The notes beneath the pieces are model-generated. The model was not told the DNA's origin, made no database searches, and saw only the letters and a program-made list of their open reading frames with translations. Positions 32,751 through 41,744 of a stretch of 64,000 bases of DNA are shown here, piece after piece. Positions within the stretch are counted from its first letter, which is position 1, and every line of letters starts with the position of its first letter. The stretch is from Sutcliffiella sp. FSL R7-0096 (lineage in GTDB: Bacteria > Bacillota > Bacilli > Bacillales > Bacillaceae_I): the NCBI RefSeq assembly GCF_038595065.1, contig NZ_CP152003.1:2584001-2648000 (forward strand), written 5' to 3'. A program made the position numbers and the translations under genes.

Positions 32751-32969
32751 TCATGCATCTTCCTCATATAATTCCCACGCTTTATCAAACGTCGACATAC
32801 TTTCCAGATATTGTCCATTCATTTCCAAGTAGCTGCTTATCTCATGATAGTCCTCTGAGTTTTTAGGAAATGCATGGTCATCATAAGCATGGTTGGCAAA
32901 TATACTGATATCATCTTTTTTCAAAGCGTGCCTGAATTTCATAATATAATGGTAAAACGACTTCCTCAT
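32751..32969 (-). CDS. yozE: YozE family protein (UPF0346)
   Basis: 72 residues: MRKSFYHYIMKFRH, FANHAYDDHAFPKNSEDYHEISSYLE and STFDKAWELYEE are the family signature. Small helical protein of unknown function, syntenic with yodN-yokU-kamA. Confidence 0.93.
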   Translation of the reverse strand: MRKSFYHYIMKFRHALKKDDISIFANHAYDDHAFPKNSEDYHEISSYLEMNGQYLESMSTFDKAWELYEEDA

Positions 32970-33030
32970 AAATCATCCACACCCGTTTTTTTCTCTCATT
33001 CTACAACATAAGGAGAAGGTGGGACAACTT

Positions 33031-33309
33031 TTAGCTGGTGAAATCGAAGTAGTTTCTTTTTAGCAGTCTTTGTTTTCCCATCAACTGGGCATAGCTTAGC
33101 TCCGCTTCAAGTTCACTTGTGTTAATTAGAAATAACTGATCTTCTATTTGCTTTACAATCGTTTCCTCTTGATATTCCATTCCACAGTCATCGCAGGCAA
33201 CAGAAGGTGTTTCTGTTATGGTGACGGCTTTCGTTCCATCAGGCAGTTCCCAATACACTGTACCGGATGATGATGTAGCTTGTGGACTTTCACACCAATT
33301 GCATTTCAT
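33031..33309 (-). CDS. yokU: YokU family zinc-finger-like protein
   Basis: 92-residue protein with two CxxC pairs (MKCNWCES at the N-terminus, CDDCGMEY centrally) typical of a small zinc ribbon of the YokU/YgiT-like type. The ATG at 33309 has AGGAGG upstream. It is 11 bp upstream of... the kamA stop in the same transcript direction: kamA is read first, so yokU is its downstream partner. Function unknown; conserved beside lysine 2,3-aminomutase. Confidence 0.88.
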   Translation of the reverse strand: MKCNWCESPQATSSSGTVYWELPDGTKAVTITETPSVACDDCGMEYQEETIVKQIEDQLFLINTSELEAELSYAQLMGKQRLLKRNYFDFTS

Positions 33310-33320
33310 CAAATATCCTC

Positions 33321-34739
33321 CTAACTCGTTTCACTCTTATTTTCTTCTCCTACAGTATATTTCTTTTGTTGAGCCTGGTATTTCTTTTCTTTTAATTCAT
33401 CACGTTTGTCACGTTTATCTTTTAATGTGGTATGTTCAGGGTTTGTTTCGTAATCCTTGCGGCGATTCAAACGGTTCAACCCTTCTGGAACAAGATTGAA
33501 TTGAGAATCATTCATGAGCGCAGCTATACCGATATTCGAACGCTTCTCTTCCATGTTGGAGTAGATTTTCCCAAAATATGCTTCCGCTTTACCAGGAACA
33601 TAGTTCTCAGGCTCCGGATAAGTGGTGATGACTCCTTCGAAATTCCGTAATACAACTTTTTTGGCACTTTGAGAAATGATATAGTTCGGCTGAACGGCGA
33701 TTTTCCCGCCACCTCCAGGTGCATCGACGACAAAGGTCGGAACGGCATAACCGCTTGTATGGCCGCGTAGCCCTTCAATAATCTCGAGTCCTTTAGAGAT
33801 CGGGGCCCTGAAATGACCGATGCCCTCCGAAAGATCACATTGATAAATGTAATAAGGTCTCACACGTATTTTCACAAGGTCATGCATCAATTTCTTCATG
33901 ATTGGCACACTGTCATTAATTCCAGCCAGAATGACAGCCTGATTACCGACAGGAACACCAGAATCGACGAGCATTTCACAAGCAAGTTTGGATTCTTCCG
34001 TAATTTCTATAGAGGTATTGAAATGTGTGTTCAGCCATACCGGGTGATATTTTTTTAAGATATTACATAAATTCTCGGTTATTCGTTGCGGAAACACAAC
34101 TGGTGCTCGTGTTCCGATCCTAATAATTTCAAGATGTGGGATAGCGCGCAAATTCTTCAGGATATATTCAAGGATCTGGTCATTAATTAGAAGGCCGTCC
34201 CCCCCCGAAATTAGACAGTCACGGATTTGGTCGTTGGCAGCAATATAAGCAATGGCTGCATCAAGTTGCTTTTTCGGTACACCCATTCCGATCTGACCGG
34301 AAAACCTTCTTCGCGTACAGTACCTGCAATACATGGAACATTGATTCGTCACTAAGAAGAGTACTCTATCTGGATATCTGTGTGTCAGTCCTGGTACCGG
34401 AGAATCTTCATCCTCATGAAGGGGATCTTCCAAATCGTATTTCGTCTTATAAATCTCTTGGGATATTGGGACTGATTGCATTCTGATAGGACATTGGGGA
34501 TCGTCCGGATTCATTAAGGATGCATAATATGGAGTTATATTTAAAGGAATGGTCTTGGTGGAGATTCTCACACCTTCCTCTTCCTCCGGTGTTAAATTGA
34601 TCACTTTTTTTAAATCTTCAAGTGTACGAATGGTATTGGTCAACTGCCAAATCCAATCATTCCATTGTTCCTCGGTTACACCCTTCCACAATTCAATGTC
34701 CTTCCAGTGGCGCTCTGGTTTATATAAATCCATTTTCAT
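33321..34739 (-). CDS. kamA: L-lysine 2,3-aminomutase
   Basis: 472-residue radical-SAM, PLP-dependent enzyme converting L-lysine to L-beta-lysine. The radical SAM cluster motif CSMYCRYC (about residue 135), the GGDGLL glycine motif and the PLP-lysine region VDAPGGGGKIAV are present. The C-terminal tail is charged (KDKRDKRDELKEKKYQ). Start ATG with GGAGGAG upstream; expression from a sigma-54 promoter at 34766-34782. First step of lysine catabolism, with ablB and yodQRST nearby. Confidence 0.96.
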   Translation of the reverse strand: MKMDLYKPERHWKDIELWKGVTEEQWNDWIWQLTNTIRTLEDLKKVINLTPEEEEGVRISTKTIPLNITPYYASLMNPDDPQCPIRMQSVPISQEIYKTKYDLEDPLHEDEDSPVPGLTHRYPDRVLFLVTNQCSMYCRYCTRRRFSGQIGMGVPKKQLDAAIAYIAANDQIRDCLISGGDGLLINDQILEYILKNLRAIPHLEIIRIGTRAPVVFPQRITENLCNILKKYHPVWLNTHFNTSIEITEESKLACEMLVDSGVPVGNQAVILAGINDSVPIMKKLMHDLVKIRVRPYYIYQCDLSEGIGHFRAPISKGLEIIEGLRGHTSGYAVPTFVVDAPGGGGKIAVQPNYIISQSAKKVVLRNFEGVITTYPEPENYVPGKAEAYFGKIYSNMEEKRSNIGIAALMNDSQFNLVPEGLNRLNRRKDYETNPEHTTLKDKRDKRDELKEKKYQAQQKKYTVGEENKSETS

Positions 34740-34765
34740 CTCTATCTCCTCCCTTTCTTACACCA

Positions 34766-34782
34766 TGCAATTACCGTGCCAA
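34766..34782 (-). promoter_or_regulatory. Sigma-54 (-24/-12) promoter of kamA
   Basis: Minus-strand TTGGCACGGTAATTGCA matches the TTGGCAC-N5-TTGCA consensus perfectly, with the obligatory GG-N10-GC spacing, 27 bp upstream of the kamA start codon. The KamR-like activator gene lies just upstream. Regulation of the kam locus by sigma-54 and KamR is known in Bacillus thuringiensis. Confidence 0.92.
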
Positions 34783-34840
34783 CTATGCTGATGCCCATAT
34801 ACTACTTATATATGTAAAAGAGTAAGAACATGTTATTAAA

Positions 34841-34866
34841 GGGAGTGCTGAAAATTCAGCACTCCC
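34841..34866 (-). terminator. Terminator of ablB-kamR unit
   Basis: Perfect 12-bp stem GGGAGTGCTGAA / TTCAGCACTCCC with a 2-nt spacer, minus-strand tail TTTAATAAC. Confidence 0.75.
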
Positions 34867-34880
34867 TAGTTATTTCGTCT

Positions 34881-36275
34881 TTATTTACTTGCAGACATTC
34901 TTTCTTTCTCCATTTTAGACAATTTATATTGAAGTGTTTGTCTTGGTATGTCCAAGAGCTTGGCAGCCCTTAATACATTCCCTCCTGTATGGGAAAGTGC
35001 ATCCTTAATTATTGTTTCTTCTGTTTCCTGTAAAATGTCTCTTAAAGCACCTGTGCTTTTCCGAGCTGGCACATTCATATTTTCTTTTTGTAATTTTGCA
35101 GGCAGATGTTTGGAGGAAAGTGGTTCTTGTTTCGCCCTTAATAGCAAATACTCTATCGTATTGATCAATTCCCGTACATTTCCCGGCCAATGATAGGATT
35201 GGAACATTCTCAATACCTCGTGATCCAAACTATTACTAATGCGGGGTTGAAGCTTTTCTTCTAGTATTATTTTAATATCCATAGTCCGCTCCCTTAATGG
35301 AGGTATATAGATTGGACAGGTGCTTAACCGATAATATAAATCTGCCCTGAATGTCCCGTTCTCCATACAAGATTCTGGTGACTCATTCATAGCAGTAATA
35401 ATTCTGACATCGACTTGAATCGAACTCGTTCCCCCTACTCTTCTCACTGCACCCTCTTCGAGCACTCTTAACAATTTTGCTTGAAGTTCGAGAGGCATGG
35501 AATTCATTTCATCTAGAAACAAAGTCCCTCCGGAGGCCATTTCGAATAAGCCTTTTCTATCCGTTGCACCGGTGTAGCTCCCCTTTTCCGTCCCAAACAG
35601 AATACTTTCAAGCAACGTTGAGGGAATTGCCCCGCAATTCTGGGCAATGAATGGACCATGACTTCGTGGTGATTGGTGGTGGATTCCTTGCGCGACGATT
35701 TCTTTTCCTGTTCCCGTCTCCCCCCAGATGACTATTGGCAGGGTGGAGGAGGCAAATAATTTTGCATCATGAAGCATGTGTATACAGGCTGGATCATTCG
35801 TGATGAAATCTGTTAATTGATAAGTAACCTGGAATGTAGGCAACCTCTTGCGATCCCCTGTTTTGTGAATTTTAGCTTGCAAGTCCAGTAGTTTATTAGA
35901 TAGGGTATTTAATTGGCCATAATTCTTGGCAATTTCCACAGCACCCAGTAATCTTGTTCCACTAAGAATAGGGATAGTTGTGTTCACCGTTTCAAGCATT
36001 TGACCTTTTTTATTTTCATAACGCTGGTTTTCATGAAAGATCGGTTTTTTTGTTTTAAGCACTTTTAAAAGCGTGCTGGTTTCCTCGGTCAAGGAAGGAA
36101 AAACATGCAATAGATGCTTTCCCAATACCTCTTCCACGGCCATCCCATCATAGCCAGCTGCCACTTTATTATAATAAATGGAGATGCCATCCTTATCCAC
36201 TGCATGGATAGCTTCATCTATTCCATCTAGAATGGCCATGAGCATCTCTTTTGAAAGATTGTGGTTTTGCATCAT
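34881..36275 (-). CDS. kamR: Sigma-54-dependent transcriptional activator (KamR-like)
   Basis: 464 residues: N-terminal PAS domain (about 10-120), central AAA+ domain with Walker A GETGTGKE, Walker B GGTLFLDEMNS and arginine-finger region FRADLYYRL, and a C-terminal Fis-type HTH (GGNVLRAAKLLDIPRQTLQYKL). The sigma-54 contact loop reads GSYTGA in place of canonical GAFTGA, a RocR-like variation. Adjacent to the sigma-54 promoter of kamA, which it presumably activates in response to lysine or a derivative sensed by the PAS domain. Downstream of ablB with a 9-bp gap. Confidence 0.92.
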   Translation of the reverse strand: MMQNHNLSKEMLMAILDGIDEAIHAVDKDGISIYYNKVAAGYDGMAVEEVLGKHLLHVFPSLTEETSTLLKVLKTKKPIFHENQRYENKKGQMLETVNTTIPILSGTRLLGAVEIAKNYGQLNTLSNKLLDLQAKIHKTGDRKRLPTFQVTYQLTDFITNDPACIHMLHDAKLFASSTLPIVIWGETGTGKEIVAQGIHHQSPRSHGPFIAQNCGAIPSTLLESILFGTEKGSYTGATDRKGLFEMASGGTLFLDEMNSMPLELQAKLLRVLEEGAVRRVGGTSSIQVDVRIITAMNESPESCMENGTFRADLYYRLSTCPIYIPPLRERTMDIKIILEEKLQPRISNSLDHEVLRMFQSYHWPGNVRELINTIEYLLLRAKQEPLSSKHLPAKLQKENMNVPARKSTGALRDILQETEETIIKDALSHTGGNVLRAAKLLDIPRQTLQYKLSKMEKERMSASK

Positions 36276-36284
36276 AATCCCCGC

Positions 36285-37172
36285 CTAATTCCCGGCATGA
36301 CGTGCCGAATTATCGGCAGTATTGATAGATAAATCCTTGTACCAAACATTCATATCTTCAATTTTATCAAAAATATAGCAATTGTTTTTCAATCTTCCTT
36401 TATAGGTATAATGGAGATTATGCAGGACAGCATTCATGCCGAACGAAAGTGCTCGTGCAATGGAATAGCTACAATATACCTGCCTTTTCACTAGCTCGTT
36501 TTCAAGATTCCGGATTATATGATTCATAAACCCTCCTTTGCGCATGGAAGGCAAGGTGGCACAATCCGTAATTTCGGCATTTTTATATTCGTTGTTTATT
36601 TCTGCTGAAGCTGCTGCAATGATTTTCCCCCCATCTTCAATGAGCATAAAAATGGTATCATCATTCATCTGTTTGATGATATATTCAGGATCTTCAATTG
36701 GAACAGGATAGATGGGAAATACACTTTGATAAAATTTTGATAGTAATGGTGCATCTTTCCTTTCAGCCATGCGCATTTTCAATCCTTGGTCCAGGCTTAT
36801 TTGTTCTAGCTTCTCCTTATGCCAAACTCCATCTAGAATTTCGTCCTCTTCACACCATTTTCCGCTGTTGTATCGATCCAAATTTTTATATTTACACAAG
36901 AAATACCCGTCCCCACCCAAGAAATAGCCGGGAACTTTGGCCTCCAAAAGAAACCCTTTCTCCATAAGGGATTCGACCGACTCGATTCTTGCTTTCACGA
37001 TGACCTTTTCCACGTGAGGTTGCTCGCCCAGCCTTGTGATGGTTTGGATGATTTCGTCCATACTGCCTCTAAAATCCTCTATTTTTAATCTCTTATTGTA
37101 GTAGTCTTGATAAGCAGATAAATAAAACGATTCATTACTCAATAGTACGACTTCTCCTGTTTTTATTGTCAT
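36285..37172 (-). CDS. ablB: Putative beta-lysine N6-acetyltransferase
   Basis: 295-residue GNAT-family enzyme acetylating L-beta-lysine made by KamA (YodP in B. subtilis). C-terminal GNAT region: FMLIEDGGKIIAAASAEIN, AEITDCATLPSMRKGGFMNHIIRNLENEL, YSIARALSFGMNAVLHNLHYTYKGRL. Start ATG with TTAGGAGGGGGG upstream. Precedes kamR, so enzyme and regulator share a transcript. No sigma-54 site is seen upstream of it. Confidence 0.92.
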   Translation of the reverse strand: MTIKTGEVVLLSNESFYLSAYQDYYNKRLKIEDFRGSMDEIIQTITRLGEQPHVEKVIVKARIESVESLMEKGFLLEAKVPGYFLGGDGYFLCKYKNLDRYNSGKWCEEDEILDGVWHKEKLEQISLDQGLKMRMAERKDAPLLSKFYQSVFPIYPVPIEDPEYIIKQMNDDTIFMLIEDGGKIIAAASAEINNEYKNAEITDCATLPSMRKGGFMNHIIRNLENELVKRQVYCSYSIARALSFGMNAVLHNLHYTYKGRLKNNCYIFDKIEDMNVWYKDLSINTADNSARHAGN

Positions 37173-37247
37173 AATATCCCCCCTCCTAATTAACTTCGCT
37201 ACAAAATAGAAAAATCCCCCACTTTTTTCATTCTTTTTGTTTGTAGA

Positions 37248-38456
37248 TCAGTCTGTGACAGACTCATCTGACAAAAAGCTTTTATTACGTATTCCAGAAC
37301 GTTTGATATGATAATTTGAATTTATTTTCACTTCTGCTTCAGAAAATAAACTATCCCAATCATCTTCAACCTCTTTGAATTTCTGCGGTGAGGAACGATA
37401 ATACACTTCCCCAAATCCAAAAATATCTGCTTGGTATTCCTCTTGCATCTTTTTTATGGTCCTTAAGATCTTTTCTTCTATATACTTATTTAAGGCATCT
37501 TCATGTTTATGATATGTTTCAATTTTCTCTAGGTTTTTATGGCATTGGGTACCCTGGATTTTGGCCTCACCGCTTACGGCAACGGTAATTGTCATATTTC
37601 CATGCTTCTCCTTTACTTTTACATCTGAATGCGAGTTGATTATTCGAACGTCCAAATACGAATCCGATTTCTCTTCGTCGTCCATATAGCATGGCACAGT
37701 AAGACTTGTCCTGTTGAGGCCTTGTGTCCAGAGATAATCACGAGCCTCTTCTGGTGATAAAAAACCTATTAACTTATCTTTCTTGAAGATAGAAAGCCCT
37801 GAAATGATGACAGTTGCATCCAGTTCCGTCTTGGAGTTCTGATCAATACTTTTACCTGCTTCCGGTTTTCCTTCAATCGATACAGCACTTGTAACGGGAT
37901 GTCTCCCTTTTGATGTAAGGGAGGAAATGAAATCCGTCAAACGGACATAAGGGTCACCCCCCCATTCTTCCAGATAGACTTCAATTTGTTTATGTACCTT
38001 TATGGATGGTACCAGTTCAAGTGGATAGGTTGTTTTCACAATATCAGAGGCCTTGGACCCCCGGGTAATAAGAATGTTGAAATCATTTCGGAATTCCCCA
38101 GTCCTCTCCAGGAAGTCCAATATATCTCCCACCCCTTCTTTTGCTAAAATTTCATCGATGACGATGATCCTTGTGTGAGAATAAATCAACTTCCTAGAAA
38201 GCCCTATATTCATTTTTTCAGTTAATTCAGCCAGGGAATTCCCTTCTTCTTGAAAGGTGATGACAGGTGTTCCGCTACCTGGCTGTTCAGCAGATAGCTG
38301 AGGGGCGTTAATCGTCTCTACTGTAACAAGGAATTTATCTTTTTCGCCTTTTTCAATCGCGATACCCGTTACAATCGAGATTTCATTCAACTCCACTTTA
38401 TCCCAGCAACCGGTCAATAGAAGTAGAACGGAAAATACACTTATCCATTTTCTCAT
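37248..38456 (-). CDS. Spore germinant receptor C subunit (Ger(x)C lipoprotein)
   Basis: 402-residue lipoprotein: signal peptide with lipobox LLTGC and the family N-terminus CWDKVELNEISIVTGIAIEK. Three-domain GerAC-like body. The start codon overlaps the A-subunit stop by 4 bp. C subunits sit on the outer face of the spore inner membrane and are needed for receptor function. Last gene of the D-B-A-C operon. Confidence 0.93.
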   Translation of the reverse strand: MRKWISVFSVLLLLTGCWDKVELNEISIVTGIAIEKGEKDKFLVTVETINAPQLSAEQPGSGTPVITFQEEGNSLAELTEKMNIGLSRKLIYSHTRIIVIDEILAKEGVGDILDFLERTGEFRNDFNILITRGSKASDIVKTTYPLELVPSIKVHKQIEVYLEEWGGDPYVRLTDFISSLTSKGRHPVTSAVSIEGKPEAGKSIDQNSKTELDATVIISGLSIFKKDKLIGFLSPEEARDYLWTQGLNRTSLTVPCYMDDEEKSDSYLDVRIINSHSDVKVKEKHGNMTITVAVSGEAKIQGTQCHKNLEKIETYHKHEDALNKYIEEKILRTIKKMQEEYQADIFGFGEVYYRSSPQKFKEVEDDWDSLFSEAEVKINSNYHIKRSGIRNKSFLSDESVTD

Positions 38457-40045
38457 GTAAAATTCCCCTTATCTTTTGATGGGCCACTATTGTTACCTGA
38501 ATCTGTCGTTTTCTTTGTATGCTTGGGCTTTAGATAAGAAGGACGTGTGATATTTTCCCAAACAGGCATACGAATAAATACATCTTTTTGATCCTCCAGT
38601 AACAAAGGAGCTACAGGTGCTAAATATGGAACCCCATAAGAACGTAAACTTGTCAGGTGTATCACCATGATGACCACAAGAAGCAATACCCCATACAGCC
38701 CGATCAATGCTGCAACGACTATATAGACAAATCGTAATATCCTTGTAGCAATGGAGAAATTATAAATCGGAGATACAAAGCTTGCAATGGCAGTCAATGC
38801 CACAATAATAATCAACACACTTGATACCAATCCCGCCTCCACAGCCGCTTGTCCGATTACAAGCGCACCCACAATGGATACGGTTTGCCCGACAGCTCTT
38901 GGCATACGAACTCCTGCTTCTCGCAATACTTCAAATGTCAACTCCATTAGAAGGATCTCGATTACCGCAGGAAAAGGTACCCCTTCCCGTTGTGCTTGTA
39001 CACTTATTAACAGGGATGTAGGAATCAACTCATGGTGGTACGTTGATATTGCTACATACAAGGACGGAAGCAGAAGGGCGAGCATAAAAGATATATACCT
39101 TATAATACGAATGAAGGATGCCATAAAAAATGGTTGATAGTAATCTTCGGTTGAAATGAAAAAATCCGTAAAAACGGTTGGAACACTCAAGGCGAAGGGA
39201 CTACCATCGACAAATACCGCAACTTTTCCTTCAATAAGATTGGCTGCTATATTATCAGGTCTTTCTGTATTGTATGTAAGAGGAAAAGGAGTCAGGGATT
39301 TGTCAGTCAAAAACTCTTCAATATTCCCACTATCAAATAGCCCTACAACATTCACTTTTTCAATCCTGCTCTTCACTTCTTTTACAAGAGCTTCATTTGT
39401 AATATTTTTTATATAACCCACAACTACAGCTGTTTTCGTATCCTGTCCAATACGATATTGTTCAAAGCAAAGGTTGGGATTCCGGATCCTACGCCTGATT
39501 AAACTGATGTTCGTATTCAGCGTTTCGGTAAAACTGTCTTTGGGACCACGGATGATCGTTTGGGTACTCGGTTCCGATACCGTCCTTTTTTCGATGCTTC
39601 CTAGGTTGATGCACAACGCCTGTTCGATACCATCTATGATTATAACGGCATACCCATTCAAGAGTTTCCAGTAAATTTGATGGTAATTCTCTGCAAATTT
39701 ATAGGGAACAGAAGCAAAATACTCTTTCCTAAACTCTTCAAGATCTCCCTTTTCTATAACTGAATCTGCACCTTCTGCAGAAATCAAAGGCTCAAAAATC
39801 TCTTCAGTCAGCCTATCTTTTGAAATTAATGTTTCGAAATAATATACGATTGCGTCCCGCTGCCCAACAATTAGGGTAGAGTAATGGAAATCGATAGAAA
39901 GGGAGAAAGCTTCTTGGATGATCTCATCATTTTCCTTCAAGGATTTATATAATGGTTTTGCAGTTTCTGTGTCTGAATATAACTCTTTTTCCGATGAGGT
40001 GATTTCCTGTTGTTGTCCAAAAAGATAATTCTTTATCCTCCCCAT
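38453..40045 (-). CDS. Spore germinant receptor A subunit (GerA family)
   Basis: 530 residues: a long hydrophilic N-terminal region (about 1-290) with the DSGNIEEFLTDKSLTPFPL segment, a cluster of membrane helices (about 290-480) including the ELTFEVLREAGVRMPRAVGQTVSIVGALVIGQAAV hallmark, and a hydrophilic tail. Oligomeric channel-forming core of the germinant receptor. AAGGGGGGG precedes the ATG. Overlaps the B-subunit gene by 13 bp. Confidence 0.95.
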   Translation of the reverse strand: MGRIKNYLFGQQQEITSSEKELYSDTETAKPLYKSLKENDEIIQEAFSLSIDFHYSTLIVGQRDAIVYYFETLISKDRLTEEIFEPLISAEGADSVIEKGDLEEFRKEYFASVPYKFAENYHQIYWKLLNGYAVIIIDGIEQALCINLGSIEKRTVSEPSTQTIIRGPKDSFTETLNTNISLIRRRIRNPNLCFEQYRIGQDTKTAVVVGYIKNITNEALVKEVKSRIEKVNVVGLFDSGNIEEFLTDKSLTPFPLTYNTERPDNIAANLIEGKVAVFVDGSPFALSVPTVFTDFFISTEDYYQPFFMASFIRIIRYISFMLALLLPSLYVAISTYHHELIPTSLLISVQAQREGVPFPAVIEILLMELTFEVLREAGVRMPRAVGQTVSIVGALVIGQAAVEAGLVSSVLIIIVALTAIASFVSPIYNFSIATRILRFVYIVVAALIGLYGVLLLVVIMVIHLTSLRSYGVPYLAPVAPLLLEDQKDVFIRMPVWENITRPSYLKPKHTKKTTDSGNNSGPSKDKGNFT

Positions 40046-41157
40046 TCCATTCCCCCCCTTTTCCTACTTTTCTTCCTCGTACGGATAAGCACAATCACTA
40101 ATAATAAAAACGGCAATGCGAACTGAAAGGGAATATGAATGAAAAGGGGTACAATTTTTAGTCCTTCTTCAAGATGCTCTGCAAAACTATCTGTAATGAT
40201 AATGGAAGATAAACAGATAAGGGAGCCTATCGGAAACAAAAATGACCTATATTCCCTTTTAGAAATATGTTCTAATCCTTTTACAGCACCGAAGAAAAAT
40301 ATACCTATCTTCACCATAATCCCGAACATTACGACAAATACCACGGCGATGTCCACACGCTCGACAAAGTCCAAAAGGGAAATCTCCCTTGCTGCAGATA
40401 AAAGCGGGAAATTCGCTCTTCTCTTCATTTCCTGACCAAGCGTCATTACTTGAATAATGGCAGAATAGACCAAAACGAGTGTGCTTAGAACAATGCCTCC
40501 GATGGCAAAGCCTTTTACCTTCTTATACTTGGTCACCAACGGTAATACCGTCGCAAAAGCAATCAATTCCCCAAAAGGAAATGTCAATAAACCAGGAAAT
40601 ACCGCCTTCAAGACCGGCCGTATCCCCTCTTCTAGGAATGGACTTAAATTCTCTAAATGGATCTCTCCGGAAAGCAAAATGAAAAGTCCAACAAGAAAGG
40701 TAAAGGAAAAGACATATGGAAAAAATATTTCCGACGTCCTGGCCATAACCTCTATTCCGGAGTACAGCATATAAATAATGGTCAACATGATGGTAATGCT
40801 GATGATTTCTATCGGAGTATAGATAAAAATGGTAGACACGATCAATTCCCCAAAGTCTCTTAATACTCTAGAGGATAAATAGACGAAATACAGTATATAA
40901 AGGAGACTAACAGCTCCACCCAACCACTTTCCAAGGCAAAACTCAATAAGTCCGAAAAGGTTAATACCAGCTTTTCTCCCTAACATAAAATGCAGCACAA
41001 GGATGTACCCCACCCCGATCAGACCGGCAATCAAGATTGCTAACCAGACATTCTGCTTTGCTTCTCCGCCTATCCCCACCACCGTAGCACTGCCCATTTC
41101 AAAAATCAGCAGCAGGATAAAAAATTGCAATAGTGATATGGTTTCCTTATTTCCCAT
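40033..41157 (-). CDS. Spore germinant receptor B subunit (GerB family, APC-type)
   Basis: 374-residue integral membrane protein with 10 hydrophobic segments (MGNKETISLLQFFILLLIFEMGSA; ELIVSTIFIYTPIEII; FPFGELIAFATVLP). GerB proteins resemble amino-acid transporters and bind the germinant. Which germinant cannot be predicted. Start overlaps the D gene by 11 bp. Basic C-terminus (RTRKKSRKR). Confidence 0.93.
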   Translation of the reverse strand: MGNKETISLLQFFILLLIFEMGSATVVGIGGEAKQNVWLAILIAGLIGVGYILVLHFMLGRKAGINLFGLIEFCLGKWLGGAVSLLYILYFVYLSSRVLRDFGELIVSTIFIYTPIEIISITIMLTIIYMLYSGIEVMARTSEIFFPYVFSFTFLVGLFILLSGEIHLENLSPFLEEGIRPVLKAVFPGLLTFPFGELIAFATVLPLVTKYKKVKGFAIGGIVLSTLVLVYSAIIQVMTLGQEMKRRANFPLLSAAREISLLDFVERVDIAVVFVVMFGIMVKIGIFFFGAVKGLEHISKREYRSFLFPIGSLICLSSIIITDSFAEHLEEGLKIVPLFIHIPFQFALPFLLLVIVLIRTRKKSRKRGGMEWGG

Positions 41158-41386
41158 CGGCGTTTTTACCCCAACTTTTTTTATTTTTAAATCTCAAATC
41201 TTGGACTACCGCGACAATCATTCCGAATATAAAGGTGAGATATACCATCCATTCTCGAAGTCCTAGATCAAATACGAATAAACGCAAGAAACAATCCATC
41301 AAATTCATGTCATAATAATGACAGTCCAAAACAGTAATCAATATCATCATGCATAGAAAAATAACGGAAGTTAGTATCGTAACCAT
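41147..41386 (-). CDS. Small two-helix membrane protein, germinant receptor D-subunit type
   Basis: About 79 residues with two transmembrane helices (TILTSVIFLCMMILITVL and MVYLTFIFGMIVAVV) and a basic tail. It is the first gene of the ger operon and overlaps the B gene. Small two-helix D subunits accompany some Bacillus ger operons and modulate receptor sensitivity; that role is inferred by position and topology. The start at 41386 is chosen for GGAGG spacing (41389 also possible). Confidence 0.7.
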   Translation of the reverse strand: MVTILTSVIFLCMMILITVLDCHYYDMNLMDCFLRLFVFDLGLREWMVYLTFIFGMIVAVVQDLRFKNKKSWGKNADGK

Positions 41387-41513
41387 CATCTTGCCTCCGA
41401 ACTTCATATACATAATAGTATTTTCTATTACGCCCAAGATATGTGAATGAATCCTAATTTAGGAAGGAGATAATGGAAAACTATTGCCAATTTAATAATG
41501 GCGTTAATAATAA

Positions 41514-41700
41514 GGCTACGTTAAACACCGCTGTTGATTTCCACACTAGGCTTCGCTTTTCTAGGGGCGTTTGGGGAGCCTTCTCGGCTTACGCCTGCGG
41601 GGTCTCCCCTCTAAAAGCTATCTCCCTCAGGAGTCTTCGCCTATTGCTCCAATCAACAGCTAGATTGCGGCAAAAATCTACAGTATGCTTTAACAGAGCC
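41514..41700. repeat. GC-rich Bacillaceae intergenic repeat, copy 2
   Basis: Outer imperfect inverted ends GGCT..GTTAAAC (41514) and TTTAACAGAGCC (to 41700); inner inverted ends CTGTTGATT (41531) / AATCAACAG (41651). Interior words CTTCGCTTTTC, GCCTGCGGGGTCTCCCC and AGGAGTCTTCGCC are shared with the other copies. Fills the gap between the ger and yodTSRQ units. Confidence 0.8.
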
Positions 41701-41713
41701 AAAAATAAAAAAA

Positions 41714-41731
41714 GACCCCTTTAAAGAGGTC
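41714..41731 (-). terminator. Terminator of the yodTSRQ operon
   Basis: GACCTCTTTAAAGGGGTC hairpin followed on the minus strand by TTTTTTTATTTTT. Confidence 0.85.
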
Positions 41732-41744
41732 AAATTTTCCCATT

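Noticed and set aside
41473-41724. 83-codon plus-strand reading frame between ger and yodQ
   Set aside because: It is the translation of a GC-rich intergenic repeat that occurs elsewhere in the window in noncoding context.
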